A stretch of DNA of 64,000 bases from Stomorhina lunata (GCA_933228675.1 OW121742.1:41056976-41120975); one strand, 5' to 3'. Positions 13,701-27,109 are shown, numbered from the stretch's first letter. Notes: a model not told the origin generated them from the sequence alone. A program made the numbers and translations.

Positions 13701-15260
13701 ACTCAATCTTTACTAGTCTAGCTAAAAACTTAATCCTAATTTTTTGTATAAACTAAATTTAAGATCCTTGATGCGACCCTTAGTTGTAAAATTTCAAACC
13801 TAATAACTCTACCAAAATATAGTATTACTGCTCTCCTGTCCCTATAAATGTTGCGCCAAAAATTCCATCAAGTTAAAATAAATCATTTTTCAATTATAAT
13901 TCCAGTGGGCAGTAAAGCAAAATAATCGAAACTAATTGAAGCTGCACCACATGTAAAAGTTTGGTACATAAATTATACAAAAAAAAAAACTCCAACCTCA
14001 TAACAGATTAACAATCAGAAGCCATTATCAATGAAATTGCTTGAATAATAAACCATAATTTTTAAGATAAACCCAATTTGAGTAAAAAGAACTAAAACCA
14101 AAAGAAACCAAATCAAAACTCCCCGAAAAAACAAAAGACTTAAGACACATGCTTTGGTATAAAAACACTTGAAAAAAAAAAACCAGCCGGAAGAGGAGGT
14201 GGAAGCATTCATATTTTTTGTTTAAAGCTTTTGAACACAAAAATAAAGACAAGTTTTCATATATGCCCAGAAATGCAGTTTTGTAGGAGCAACAAAAAAC
14301 AAAAATACATCTCCCGCATATAACAAAAAAGGGAATTGCAAGGTTGTTTTTAGGAACAAAAATCTAAAAAAAGAAAAAACTAAATTGCAACATGAATTTA
14401 AAAGAAAAAAAATGATTTTTTTTAAGGGAATAATTCTTAAGGTTGAAGTAATTTAAAACTTAGTCTTTTTTTGCCAACAAGACGACAATAAAATATTCAA
14501 GTATTTTCGAGGACCATTATATGTTCCTTTTGTACACACAACTACTAACACAAAAAGTGGGAGGATGCAGTGAAGGTTTTTTTTGTTTTTAGTTGTTGCT
14601 TCTAAATATTGTTGTATTTTTGCTGGTTTTTTGTTGCTTTGATGTTTGTTGTTGTGTTTAGTTTATGTGGCAGACTTGTTTGGCCATAAGGCAGTTTTAA
14701 GAATGAAATCAAGAAGACACTAAAAAAATTAGTCGGCAGCTTCAACATCAGCAGCAAATCAAGTTAAAATCATTTTTGTATTTTTTATTTTTATTATTTT
14801 TGCCTAAGGGGGCGAATAATACAAGAACATTATGAAAAAATTATAAATATATACATAAGTTTTGGAGTATTTTTTTAGAAGTTTCAATGTTTAGAGGTGA
14901 TTGCTTACAGTGGTTGAGGAATTCTTGAAAAACCCAGGATAATAAAGTCTTCTTAGCCTTATATTATTGCTATCTTTCTTCTGGTTTATATAGCTTTTGG
15001 TTCCACTGTTTTGCTTTACTTGATTTAAGTACTCTAATATTGCAGGGCAGCTCAAACAAAAGACCAAGACAAATTCTTCAATGAATTTTTAATGTTAAAA
15101 ATTCGTATGAAAAAAAAAAACTTGCGTAAATAGAAGATGAAGCAACCATCAGTTATTTATCATAACTCCTTCATATTTAACCCTTAGGATGCTTAAAGAA
15201 ATAGCAAAACAAGTCAAATTGAGGACTAAAAAGTGTTTTCTTTTTTGTTAATTTTATACT
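13701..15260. other. Unique non-coding sequence
   Basis: About 1.5 kb of AT-rich DNA with poly-A/T runs and overlapping antisense short ORFs (14,015-14,252). I find no recognisable gene or element. Confidence 0.5.
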
Positions 15261-15508
15261 TACCCAGTAAAACTTTTCATTACCAAATAATGAGTTAAAC
15301 AGATAAACTATTGAACACGAACTACTTACTCATTCGCTGTTTAAGTCATTACATTAACATGGGGATGTCATTGGAGGCAAGTACTTACCAATTGCAGAAA
15401 AGTAAAGACTTTGGTAAGCAATTTGAAAGCAACAACAACAGCAACAACTTTTTTGTTGTTGTTTTATTAAAAACATATATTTTTAACGAAATACAAAATT
15501 TTTTTTAT

Positions 15509-15577
15509 GATCCCATGGGGGCTCGAACCCAGACCCTCCGACTGCTAGGCAGAGACTCTTCCACTGAGCTACTTCAT
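15509..15577 (-). other. tRNA-like segment (tRNA-Ala(AGC)-like) inside element T
   Basis: Read on the minus strand, it has a Pol III A box (TAGCTCAGTGG, 15,561-15,571) and a B box (GGTTCGAGCC, 15,520-15,529) at tRNA spacing. A 7-nt loop, CTAGCAG, would place AGC as anticodon, with 4 of 5 anticodon-stem pairs. The T stem (3 of 5 pairs) and acceptor stem are poor, so this is a tRNA-derived relic rather than a functional tRNA. The same segment is in copy 2. Confidence 0.6.
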
Positions 15578-16335
15578 ATTTTGAAAACTTAGCAGCTTAT
15601 TATTAATATAAACAATTTTTATTTTTAGATCCAAAATCATGTGACAATAACTTTGTTTTTCCCTGCTTTTTTTTTTGCTTTGTTGTAATTTTTGGAAAAA
15701 TATTTTTATACGATTTTTTGTAATTATTTTAAAACTTTTTTAAAATTATTTTAAAACTTAAACAATTTAAATCTTCTTTTTTGTATAAGTTTTTACATAA
15801 GATTGACTCTTACTTACTTAAATGTTACAACCTGTTAAGGTCAAAGTCCGAGCATATTTTAGAATTCCATGGATTTCGATCTTGTGCGAATATTCTCCAA
15901 TTTTATGGGCCAAGCTTTGAAAAATGTTCCTCTACTTTGTCTTTCTATCAAAGTTTCGGACATCCTTCTCTAACATTAGGTAGTGGGACATTTCAATTCT
16001 AATTTTATCCTCTTCATTGTATTTTTTCAAGAGAGGGTTATTAGCCCTTAATCCTAACCCATTTTTATCGATCTTATGGGACAACTCTCTGTGTGTCCAC
16101 AGTTGAGATGAAGGATGACCCAGATAAGTTGGGCTTACCAAGTTAAGACCAATTAGAATCGTTTTTGGTATTCAACCTCCCCTACATAATCGAAATTGAC
16201 TCATGATGGTATTTTTTTCATTAACGTGAGTTAGTTTTACAAATTTTTTTTACAGAAGATAATATTTAAGATCTTAAAATTCAAAAATCATTTAAAAGGA
16301 CTCTTTTAATAAAAAAAAAAAACTAAAACAAATTG

Positions 16336-16371
16336 TTACCCTTGGTGGGATTTGAACCGGGGCCATTCAGT
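16336..16371 (-). other. Second tRNA-like B box inside element T
   Basis: On the minus strand the segment reads GGTTCAAATCC (16,348-16,358), an exact Pol III B-box/T-loop match, in a CCCCGG...CCCACC context. No convincing A box lies upstream. It is also present in copy 2 near 58,460. Confidence 0.4.
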
Positions 16372-16502
16372 TTAAATTACCATCTTAATTACAAATGAGT
16401 ACTTCTGTAATAACTTATTATTTATTCGGATGGTATGTTGTAGTCGTTACAAGGTAACCAGTTATCAGAGTACTTGCCATTACCAAAGTTTTGCTGGGTA
16501 GG

Positions 16503-17790
16503 GATAGGTTAGGTTAAAGTGGGAGTCTGAAAAAAACACAGACTCACTTAGGCTACGAACTTCATTGTGATATCACGGAAGCTAGTGAATTAACATATCA
16601 CTAGCTTCATCTGTTGAACCATTCCGAGCGCTTGAAAAAGCTCCTAAATAGGCAGATATCAATACCAGCCAGATCGTCAAGGTCGCTTAAGAAATTTGAA
16701 CCCAAAATTAATTCCCTTCTGTTCGCTGGGGCAGGGCAAGTGCATAGAAGATGTTTTATCGATTCAGTCTCCTCCTCGTCTCGACAAACTTCTGCAAACA
16801 TCGTTAGTGGTTATATTCAGCCTAATTGTATGTCTTCGAATCAAATATTATCCGGTTATAATGAAGGCGACCAATGAAACATCAGGTCTTGGTAATGGCA
16901 GCAATTTGTGAGAGCGTTGCCTATCCAAACAGGTCCACATCTGTATGGAGTGAATTAAAATTATATTTCTCTTGCAGTAGGAGCTCGAAAGTAGCTAGTG
17001 GCATACCTATGGACTTCAGTTCGCCGGAATCTCTAAGGTAGTCCCTAGTCTTGCAAGTTTATCTGATCTGCAGTTCTCTATAATATTCCTGTGGCCCGGC
17101 ACCTTTATGAGGTTTATACTGAACTGCTGGGGCATTTCATTAAGGGATTTGCGGTAACTCAGGCCTGACATTGAATTCAGGAAGACACAGTCCCGAGATT
17201 AAATGGCAGCTTGGCTGTCAGAGAATATATTAATACCCACTGTTGTGAGAACATTATATCTCAGCCATTCTACTGCTTCTCTAAGGGCTAGAATTTCAGC
17301 CTGAAAAACGCTACAATGATCATGTAGTCTTCGTGATATATATAGGCCTATAGCTTTGGAGTAGACCCGAAAACCCACCTGAGAGTTAAGTTTTGAGCCG
17401 TCAAAGTAGAAGTCTATATAGTACATTTTACTAGGAGTTCTCCGTTGCAAGCATCTTAATCTGGTATGAAAGTATGGTGCTTCTTATCGAACAATGGTTC
17501 AGCCAAAGTGTAATCAGTGATCCCTGGTATGCCAGAATAACATTTATTCATCACACGGGGCGGTACGGAACGCACACAGGTTACCATTCATTGAACCCTA
17601 TTTAGTACTTCGTAGTTCTTAGAATTTTAAAAAGCTTTCCACCAGACTTCAGCGCCATATAGCACAATCGGTCTTACTACTGCTGTATAAAACTAATGAA
17701 CAATATGAGGTTTTAGGCCCCATTGTTTTCCTATTGCGCTCTTACAAGAGTAAAGTGCAACATTTTTTCGTCCGGCATAACATATATAGC
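16503..17790 (-). pseudogene. Decayed LINE 3' half (RT thumb, RNase H, zinc knuckle)
   Basis: Minus-strand remnant of an I/LOA-like non-LTR retrotransposon, related to the copy at 28.7-30.3 kb. From 5' to 3' it shows an RT-tail match (WGLKPHIVH then VVRPIVLYGAEVWW, about 17,760-17,650) and an RNase H segment (17,199-17,450) with FDGSK, AEILAL and FSDSQAAI. A VPGHRNI...DKLARL stretch follows near 17,080, then a C-terminal knuckle (16,607-16,801) ending HLLCTCPAP. Frameshifts and stops separate the pieces. The 3' end carries two AACCT units at about 16,508-16,520, adjacent to the end of element T. It abuts array C on its 5' side, where it is truncated. It cannot be functional. Confidence 0.85.
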
Positions 17791-17794
17791 TTAA

Positions 17795-20385
17795 AATTTT
17801 GAAATTTTTGCTATAAGAAAAATTTCTTTGAGAAATTCCACAAGTACAAATTTCTATAGGAAAATCTTTCTAAAAGAAAATTTCCACATCAAATTTTTCC
17901 TTTTAGAAAAATTCCCATATGAAAATTTTTTATCAGAAAAATTTCTATATGAAATTTCTTCTAAAAGAAAAATTTCAATATGAAATTTTTTCTGTAGGAA
18001 AAATTTCCATATGAAAATTTTTCTTTAAGAAAACTTTCCATATGAAATTTTTCATAAGAAAAATATCCATAAGACATTTTTTCTATAAGAAAAATATCCA
18101 TAAGAAATTTTTTTTACAAGAAAAATTTCCATATGAAATCTTTTATATAACCACAATTTCTATACGAAATTTTTTCTGTAAGAAAAATTTCCATATGAAA
18201 TTTTTTCTAGAAGAAAAATGTCTATATAAAATTTTTTCTTTTTTTTTCAATGTGAAATTTTCTCTATATGAAAAATTACCATGTGAAATTTTTTCTATAA
18301 AAAAAATTTCTATATAAAATTTTTTCTATAAGAAAAATTTCCATATGAAATTTTTTCTATAAGAAAAATTTCCATATGAAATTTTTTCTATATGAAAAAT
18401 TTCCATATGAAATTTTTTCTATAAGTAAAATTTTCTTGTGAAATTTTTTCCAAAGAAAAATTTTCATATGAATTTTTTTTCAATAAGAAAAATGTCTATA
18501 TGAATTTTTTTTATAAGATAAATTTCCATATGAAATTTTTTCTATAAGAAAAATATCCATAAGAAATGTTTTCTGTAAGAAAAATTTCTATACGAAATTT
18601 GTTCTATAAGCAAAATTTCTATACGAAATTTTTTCTATAAGAAAAGTTTCCATATGAATTTTTTTCTAGAAGAAAAATGTCTTTATAACATTTTTTCTAT
18701 AAAAAAATTTCCATGTGAAATTTTTTCTATAAGAAAAATTTCCATATGAAATTTTTTCTATAAGAAAACTTTCCATGTGAAATTTTTTCTATAAGAAAAA
18801 TTTCCATGTGAAATTTTTTCTATAAGAAAAATTTCTGTATAAAATTTTTTCTATAAGAAAAATTTCCATATAAAATTTTTTCTATAAGAAAAATTTTCAT
18901 ATGAAATTTTTTTTATGAGAAAAATTTTTATGTGAAATCTTTTCTATAAGAAGAATTTTCATGTGAAATTTTTTCTATAAGAAAAATTTTCATGTGAATT
19001 TTTTTCAATAAGAAAAATGTCTATATCAAATTTTTTCTATAATATAAATTTCCATATGAAATTTTTTCTATATGAAAAAAATCCCTATAATTTTTTTCTA
19101 TAAGAAAAATTTCCATATAAATTTGTTCCTTTAGAAAAATTCCCTTTTGCATTTTTTTAAAAGTAAAATTTCCATATGAAATTTTTTCTATAAGAAAAAT
19201 GTCTATATGAAATTTTTTTATAAGAAAAATTTCCATTTGAAATTTTTTCTATGAAAAAATTTCTACATAAAATATTTTCTATAAAAAATTTCCATATGAA
19301 ATTTTTTTTTATGGGAAAAATTTATATACGAAATTTTTTCTGTAAAAAAATTTCCATGTGAAATTTCTTCAATAATAAAAATTTTCATGTGAAATTTTTT
19401 CTCTAAGAAAAGTTTCCATATGAATTGGTTTCAATAAGAAAAATGTCTATCTGAAAATTTTTCTATAAGAAAAATTTTTTATATGAAATTTTTTCTAGCA
19501 GAAAAATTTCAATATGAAATTTTCCTAGAAGAGAAAGAAAAATGTCTATCTGAAAATTTTTCTATAAGAAAAATTTTTTATATGAAATTTTTTCTAGCAG
19601 AAAAATTTCAATATGAAATTTTCCTAGAAAAGAAATTTTAATATAAAATTTTTCTATAAAAAAATTTCCATATGAAATTTTTTTTTGATATATAAGATCT
19701 ATAAGAAAAATTTCCATATAAAATTTTTTCTATAAAAAAAAATTATTTCTATAAGAAAAATTTCTATTATTTTTATTATTTCTATAAGAAAAGTTCAATA
19801 TGAAATTTTTTCTATACGAAAATTTTCTCTATATAAAATTTTTTCTATAAGAAAAATTTCCGTACGAAATTTTTGCTTTAAGAAAAATTTCAATATGAAG
19901 TTTCTATAAGAAAAATTTCCATGTGAAATTTTTTCTTTAAGAAAAATTTCCATATGAATTATTTTCAATAAGAAAAATATCTATTTGAAAATTTTTCTAT
20001 AAGAAAAATTTCCATATGAAATTTTTTCTAGAAGAAAACTTTCAATATGAATTTTTTTTGAAGCAAAATTTCAATATAACATTTTTTCTATAAAAAAAAT
20101 GCATATGAAATTTTTTCTATAAGAAAAATTTTCATATGAAATTTTTTCTATAAGAAAAATTTCCATATGAAATTTTTTCTATAAGAAAAATTTCCATATG
20201 AAATTTTTTCAATAAGAAAAATTTCCATATGAAATTTTTTCTATAAAAAATTTATTTAGAAAAATTTCCGTACGAAATTTTTGCTTTAAGAAAAATGTCA
20301 CTTTAAATTTTTTCTACAAAAAAATTTCCATTTGAAATTTTTTCTATAAGAAAAATTTCCATATGAATTTGTTTCATACGGAAAA
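17795..20385 (+). repeat. Satellite array C, 31-bp monomers (CCATATG type)
   Basis: About 84 monomers at 31-bp spacing (CCATATG at 18,372 and 18,403). Each reads CTATAAGAAAAATTTCCATA then TGAAATTTTTT, so the frame is that of array A with a CCATATG tag instead of CGTT. It is more diverged than array A. A ~99-bp internal duplication occurs (TGTCTATCTG at 19,444 and 19,543). Short open frames here are satellite translations. Confidence 0.93.
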
Positions 20386-21585
20386 ATTATAATCCAGTAT
20401 TAATAAATATAAACTACATGTAATAAAAGATGAGAAACATAGAAGTCGCCATTCATCGCTACCTCTAAATATCATCCCTTTGAGCCGATTTTTTGTATAC
20501 ACACGTATTTTAGTTTTAGAAATAAAATCAAGCTTGTGGAGAAAATGTTGGCCTATACTTTTACTTTTCCATTCAAGCATGGGACACTTTAATGTACACA
20601 ATTGTACACAATATTTTTGAGTTTTGCACTATGGGTTAAATTTTCTATTAGTTTTAAATAATCACTTATTTAATTTAAAAGAAAAAAAATAAATATTTTC
20701 AAAACAATTGAATAATATTTCCCTAGATGATAGTCTAAAACATTATCTTTGACAAAATCACTAAATCACCATCTATCTAACCGCTAGCAATACCAATTGT
20801 TTCATCAATACAATTAGAGGTTAATCAATTTTCATTGAATATTCTCCAACAGAAGAAAACTGAAAAAAAACTAAAACTACAAAAGAAACGAAATCCTGTT
20901 TGAAAACATAGTACGAGTATTACACACCCCTCAAATTTAGAAATCTCCAATATTTTTCAATTTTTTTTTTACATCAAAATATTTTTTGCCTTTATTTTCA
21001 CATGGAGCAGATATAGACTTAAACAGCTTCTGCAGATACAGCAGCTAATTGCATTTTTACTCAGGCTAAAAGTCTGCCTTTCAGACAGATACTTAAATGT
21101 ATTAAGGAAAACTCTTAGATGGCCATGAAGTTACTCTACCCTATGTTACTAATACTCAGCAGCAAGCCATTCTTTTAAGAGCAAGACTCATACACTCAGC
21201 TCAAACATAAAATATTTAAAAAGTATCCCTTTAGGCCTTTAAACGCACTGATGGTAGTAGTCAAAGGACTTCGCTTGGACAAAGCTTTGAAGTTGCTTTA
21301 GTTGAGATTTTTACGATAATAGCTCTCTCTATACGTAATAATCAGTTTGAAACGCATTTAATAAAAAACAAATTCCAAAAAAGATAAAAATAAAAAAACG
21401 AATGCACCCCTACATTTCTTGCAAATTAGCTGGATGCTATTAATTTGTGAAGGCATGAAAAATATGGAATACTTTTTTCTTTTAAAATAAATAATTTTCC
21501 ATTTCCGTTGGTACCAAGAAGTACAAATTTTTAAATTATTAAAACAAAACTTGTGTATCGCTCATACTTCAATGGAAGGCTTACA
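20386..21585. other. Unique non-coding sequence interrupting array C
   Basis: About 1.2 kb of ordinary AT-rich DNA between the two blocks of array C. I see no gene, TIR or RNA. Confidence 0.5.
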
Positions 21586-22495
21586 AAACTTTTTCTATAG
21601 AAAACTTTTCCCTTAAAATTTTTTTTTACAAAAATTTGATATACAATTTTTTCTATAGAAGATTTCCACATGAAATTTTTTCCATAAAAAAAAAATTCCA
21701 TATAAAATTTTTTCTATAAAAAAAACTTCTATATGAAATTTTTTATATAAAAAAATTTCCATATGAAATTTTTGCTATAAGAAAAATTTCCATATGAAAT
21801 TTTTTCAATAAGAAAAATTTCCATATAAAATTTTTTCGATAAGAAAAATTTCAATGTGAAATTTTCTCTATAAGAAAAATTTTTATATGAAATTTTTTCT
21901 ATAAGAAAAATGTCCATATATAATTTTTCCTATAAGAAAAAATTCCATATGAAATTTTTTCTATGAGAAAAATTTTCTATAAGGGTATGAAATTTTTTTT
22001 TTAAAGAATTTCGATTTAAAATTTTTTCTTTTAAAGAATTTACATATAAAATTTTTTCCATAACAATAATTTCAAAATGAAATTTTTTCTATAAAAAAAT
22101 ATCCATATGAAATTTATTCTATAAGAAAAATATTTGATTAAATTTTTTCTACAACAAAAATTTCAATATGAAATTTTTTCTATAAGAAGAATTTTCCATA
22201 TGAAATTTCTTCTTTAAGAAAAATTTCCATATGAAATTTTTTCTATAAGAAAAATTTCCTTATGAAATTTTTTCTATAAGAAAAATTTCCACATGAAATT
22301 TTTTCTAGAAGTACTTTCTATATGAAATTTTTTCTTTAAGAAAAATTTCCAAATGAAATTTTTTCTATAAGAAAAATTTTCATATGAAATTTTTTCTAGA
22401 AGAACTTTCTATATGAAAGTTTTTCTAAAAGAAAAATTTCCATATGAAATTTTTTCTATAAGAAAAACTTCCATATGAAACATTTTTATAAAAAA
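21586..22495 (+). repeat. Satellite array C, second block
   Basis: About 29 diverged 31-bp CCATATG-type monomers in the same orientation as the first block. It runs straight into array A' at about 22,490-22,520 with no intervening sequence. Confidence 0.9.
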
Positions 22496-25400
22496 AAATT
22501 TTGTATGGAAAATTTTTCTATAGAAAAATTTTCATAAAAAAATTTTTTCTATAGAAAAGTGTTCATTATAAAATTATTTCTTTAAAAAAACTTTCGTTAA
22601 AAAATTGTTTCCATAGAAAAATTTTAGTTACAAAATTTTTTTTACAGAAAAATTTTTTCTATAGAAAAATTTTCGTTAAAAAATTTTGTCTATAGAAAAA
22701 TTTTCGTTAAAAAATTTTTTCTATAGAAAAATTTTCGTTAAAAAATTTTTTCTATAGAAAAATTTTCGTTAAAAAATTTTCTCTATAGAAAAATTTTCGT
22801 TTTCCTTTAGAAAATTTTCATTAAAAAAAATTTTCTATAGAAAAGTGTTCATTATAAATTATTTCTTTAAAAAAACTTTCGTTAAAAAATTGCTTCCATA
22901 GGAAAATTTTCGTTAACAAATAATTTCTATAGAAAACTTTTGATTAAAAAATTTTTTCTATAGAAAAATTTTCGTTAAAAAATTTTTCCTACAGAAAAAT
23001 TTTCGTTAAAAAATTTTTTCTATAAAAAAATTTTCGTTTAAAAATTTTTTTAAAAGAAAAATTTTCGTTAAAAAATTTTTTCTATAGAAAAATTTTCGTT
23101 AAAAAATTTTTTCTATAGAAAAATTTTCGTTAAAAAATTTTTTCTATAGAAAAATTTTCGTTAAAAAATTTTTTCTATAGAAAAATTTTCGTTAAAAAAT
23201 TTTTTCTATAGAAAAATTTTCGTTAAAAAATTTTTTCTATAGAAAAATTTTCGTTAAAAAATTTTTTCTATAGAAAAATTTTCGTTAAAAAATTTTTTCT
23301 ATAGAAAAATTTTCGTTAAAAAATTTTTTCTATAGAAAAATTTTCGTTAAAAAATTTTTTCTATAGAAAAATTTTCGTTAAAAAATTTTTTCTATAGAAA
23401 AATTTTCGTTAAAAAATTTTTTCTATAGAAAAATTTTCGTTAAAAAATTTTTTCTATAGAAAAATTTTCGTTAAAAAATTTTTTCTATAGAAAAATTTTC
23501 GTTAAAAAATTTTTTCTATAGAAAAATTTTCGTTAAAAAATTTTTTCTATAGAAAAATTTTCGTTAAAAAATTTTTTCTATAGAAAAATTTTCGTTAAAA
23601 AATTTTTTCTATAGAAAAATTTTCGTTAAAAAATTTTTTTTATTAAAAATTTTTTTTTATAAAAAAATTTTTGTTAAAAATTTTTTTCTATAGAAATGTT
23701 TCGTTAATAGATTTTTTCTATAGAAAAATTTTCGTTAAAAAATGTTTTCTATACAAAAATTTTCGTTACAAAATTTTTTCTATAGAAAAATATTCGTTAA
23801 AAAATTTTTTCTATAGAAAAATTTTCGTTAAAAAATTTTTTCTATAGAAAAATGTTCGTTAAAAAAATTTTTCTATGGACAAATTTTCGTTAAAAAAATT
23901 TTGCTATAGAAAAATTTTCGTTAAAAAATTTTTTCTATAGAAAAATTTTCGTTAAAAAATTTTTTCTATAGAAAAATTTTCGTTAAAAAATTTTTTCTAT
24001 AGAAAAATTTTCGTTAAAAAATTTTTTCTATAGAAAAATTTTCGTTAAAAAATTTTTTCTATAGAAAAATTTTCATAAAAAAATTTTTTCTATAGAAAAG
24101 TGTTCATTATAAAATTATTTCTTTAAAAAAACTTTCGTTAAAAAATTGTTTCCATAGAAAAATTTTAGTTACAAAATTTTTTTTACAGAAAAATTTTTTC
24201 TATAGAAAAAGTTTCGTTAAAAAATTTTGTCTATAGAAAAATTTTCGTTTAAAAATTTTTTCTATAGAAAAATTTTCGTTAAGAAATTTTTTCTATAGAA
24301 AAATTTTCGTTAAAAAATTTTCTCTATAGAAAAATTTTCGTTTTCCTTTAGAAAATTTTCATTAAAAAAAATTTTCTATAGAAAAGTGTTCATTATAAAT
24401 TATTTCTTTAAAAAAACTTTCGTTAAAAAATTGCTTCCATAGGAAAATTTTCGTTAACAAATAATTTCTATAGAAAACTTTTGATTAAAAAATTTTTTCT
24501 ATAGAAAAATTTTCGTTAAAAAATTTTTTCTACAGAAAAATTTTCGTTAAAAAATTTTTTCTATAAAAAAATTTTCGTTTAAAAATTTTTTTAAAAGAAA
24601 AATTTTCGTTAAAAAATTTTTTCTATAGAAAAATTTTCGTTAAAAAATTTTTTCTATAGAAAAATTTTCGTTAAAAAATTTTTTCTATAGAAAAATTTTC
24701 GTTAAAAAATTTTTTCTATAGAAAAATTTTCGTTAAAAAATTTTTTCTATAGAAAAATTTTCGTTAAAAAATTTTTTCTATAGAAAAATTTTCGTTAAAA
24801 AATTTTTTCTATAGAAAAATTTTCGTTAAAAAATTTTTTCTATAGAAAAATTTTCGTTAAAAAATTTTTTCTATAGAAAAATTTTCGTTAAAAAATTTTT
24901 TCTATAGAAAAATTTTCGTTAAAAAATTTTTTCTATAGAAAAATTTTCGTTAAAAAATTTTTTCTATAGAAAAATTTTCGTTAAAAAATTTTTTCTATAG
25001 AAAAATTTTCGTTAAAAAAATTTTCTATAGAAAAATTTTCGTTAAAAAATTTTTTCTATAGAAAAATTTTCGTTAAAAAATTTTTTCTATAGAAAAATTT
25101 TCGTTAAAAATTTTTTCTATAGAAAAATTTTCGTTAAAAAATTTTTTCTATAGAAAAATTTTCGTTAAAAAATTTTTTCTATAGAAAAATTTTCGTTAAA
25201 AAATTTCTTCTATAGAAAAATTTTCGTTAAAAAATTTTTTCTGTAGAAAAATTTTCGTTAAAAAATTTTTTCTATAGAAAAATTTTTTCTATAGAAAAAT
25301 TTTTTCTATAGAAAAATTTTCGTTAAAAAATTTTTTCTATAGAAAAATTTTCGTTAAAAAATTTTTTCTATAGAAAAATTTTCGTTAAAAAATTTTTTCT

Positions 25401-25546
25401 ATAGAAAAATTTTCGTTAAAAAATTTTTTCTATAGAAAAATTTTCGTTAAAAAATTTTTTCTATAGAAAAATTTTCGTTAAAAAATTTTTTCTATAGAAA
25501 AATTTTCGTTAAAAAATTTTTTCTATAGAAAAATTTTCGTTAAAAA
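22496..25546 (-). repeat. Satellite array A', 31-bp monomers, CGTT orientation
   Basis: About 98 monomers of the array A type (A6T6 subtype) in reverse orientation relative to 983-3,970. Long stretches are invariant, for example 23,060-23,630 and 24,600-25,020. Marker variants recur: GTGTTCATTATA occurs at 22,559 and 24,100 and again at 22,844 and 24,386. The array therefore contains a direct duplication of about 1,541 bp. Confidence 0.95.
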
Positions 25547-27107
25547 TATTACAAATAAAAAAATATACAAATACATTTTAAATTCACTTAAAAGAAATTA
25601 TACAAATAATTTACATTAATACCTTTTGATTTAACGAAATAAAATATTTGCATACTTTAAACGATTCAATTCCATTCACCCACTTCACCTTTCGGAATTT
25701 CGTTATAAATTTCAAAAGCATTTTGCGATTCAAAATAGGAAACTATGTCTACTTATACTTGAGTGTAAACCTATTGCGTGTCATTACTATGCGGGAGGTC
25801 AATATTATAATTCTTTGCCTAATAGAAACAAAAAACAGGAAAATTTGGAAGCAAATATCGTGACAACTAGACAATGAACAATGGGATTTTAAATACTAAC
25901 AAATACTAAATACTTGCAATTGTACGAAATATTCGAAATCCAATAGAATTGGAAACAAATATAAGAATAGAAAACATTTTCAAAGCTTTTGCGTTTGAAA
26001 TTAATGCAACTTAAATAACATACATACAAATAAATATTAGGGGTATTACCGTTATTATATATATATATAATTTGGAATACTTTTTTTATTATATCCGAGA
26101 TGAAATTGAAGTAGTTATATGTATTTTTAGAAGTAACTTTACAATTTATTGTTTTTCGCAATATCCAAATCTGCCATCGAGAATACCCCTATTTATGCAT
26201 TAAACCTTCACTCAGTTTGTCTCTCACTCTATTATTAGGCGTAGTAAAAATCCAACTGCAAATACAACAACAGCAACGAAGAAATTAACATAGAAATGAC
26301 AGTTTGCAAACACTCATGACAGAACATTTGCATTTTGTACGAAAGGCTTCCGGTAAAAGTTTTCTTCTTTGTTTTTGCTTTGGCATTTTTTTTTTTTGTT
26401 TTGTATCTTGAAGGAAAGTATTTATTCTTGTAATGTTGCAGAGCCTTATTGGTCTAACATTTAGAGTAAAATATTATTCTTGCTATTTTTATTGAAAATA
26501 TAGTATAAAAATCAATTGCTATAATTTGTATCGGTAGCAGGAGCTGAATGGAGACGTTGCAGTTATAAAATAATAAAAATAACTTTTAGGAAATGAAATG
26601 CGTGCAAGTGCTGAGATTTTAAATACACACCCTGTTAAGGAAATTCCAGATAATTAAAAGAGTTTAATGATTATTTAAAAGTTTTAAAAAATAAATTTAT
26701 GAATAAATTTAAACGTAAATTAATCAGGGGTGTCATAGAATCCAAGTCGGCTTGAAAAATGTATTTATTGACCGATAAATCCAATTGAATCTAAACCCAA
26801 TCAAATTACAGTTTTCGTTAGTAGATGCAAAAAAAAAGTAAGAATTGAAACGTCCTCCCCTAATGTTGCTGACTATGGAAAACGAAATAAAGACCATGAT
26901 TTAAAGATCCGCAACTAAAATATCCGAACCCTTCACAGATGAGCTTTAATCCAGATGATTGATGTTCTTGATGCATATAAGTTTGATGTGACTGCTGTCC
27001 AGCAGTTTAGATGGAATGGTCACTGCCAAAAGAGGCAAGAATTCAGTTGCGGATTCATGATCAGCAAAAGAATGGAAAATCTAGTCTCCAGCAGTTAAGT
27101 CATGGAT
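25547..27107. other. Unique non-coding sequence
   Basis: AT-rich unique sequence with a short TA tract near 26,060. Open frames at 25,648-25,863 and 25,889-26,161 lack motifs or complexity and are probably chance. Confidence 0.5.
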
Positions 27108-27109
27108 AT

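Larger units (their letters stand above)
15263..16498 (+). mobile_element. Non-autonomous TIR element T, copy 1
   Basis: A 1,236-bp unit bounded by imperfect inverted ends CCCAGTAAAACTTT and, read inward from the right, CCCAGCAAAACTTT. A near-identical copy lies at 57,347-58,611 and a diverged internal part at about 32,135-32,640. No transposase frame is present. Inside are two tRNA-like segments on the minus strand. Compared with copy 2 it lacks about 75 bp near 16,092. The flanks read TA on both sides here but not at copy 2, so the target-site rule and superfamily are undecided. Confidence 0.75.

Noticed and set aside
15509..15577. Functional tRNA-Ala gene
   Set aside because: T and acceptor stems do not pair well, and the segment is embedded in a repeated mobile element.
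15311..15592. 93-codon frame in element T, also at 57,395
   Set aside because: The two copies diverge with a frameshift that ends the frame early in copy 2, and the 3' part is the antisense of a tRNA-like segment.
16614..16911. Plus-strand frames at 16,614-16,911
   Set aside because: They are antisense to the C-terminal zinc knuckle of the decayed LINE.
18042..18317. Open frames inside arrays C, D and E (e.g. 18,042-18,317; 36,558-36,773; 21,729-21,917)
   Set aside because: They translate the satellite monomer (FF/KK/EKF repeats) and arise from the lack of stop codons in that frame.
983..25546. Regular 31- and 35-bp repeats as possible CRISPR arrays
   Set aside because: There are no unique spacers; monomers are contiguous, AT-rich and in a eukaryotic transposon context with no cas genes.
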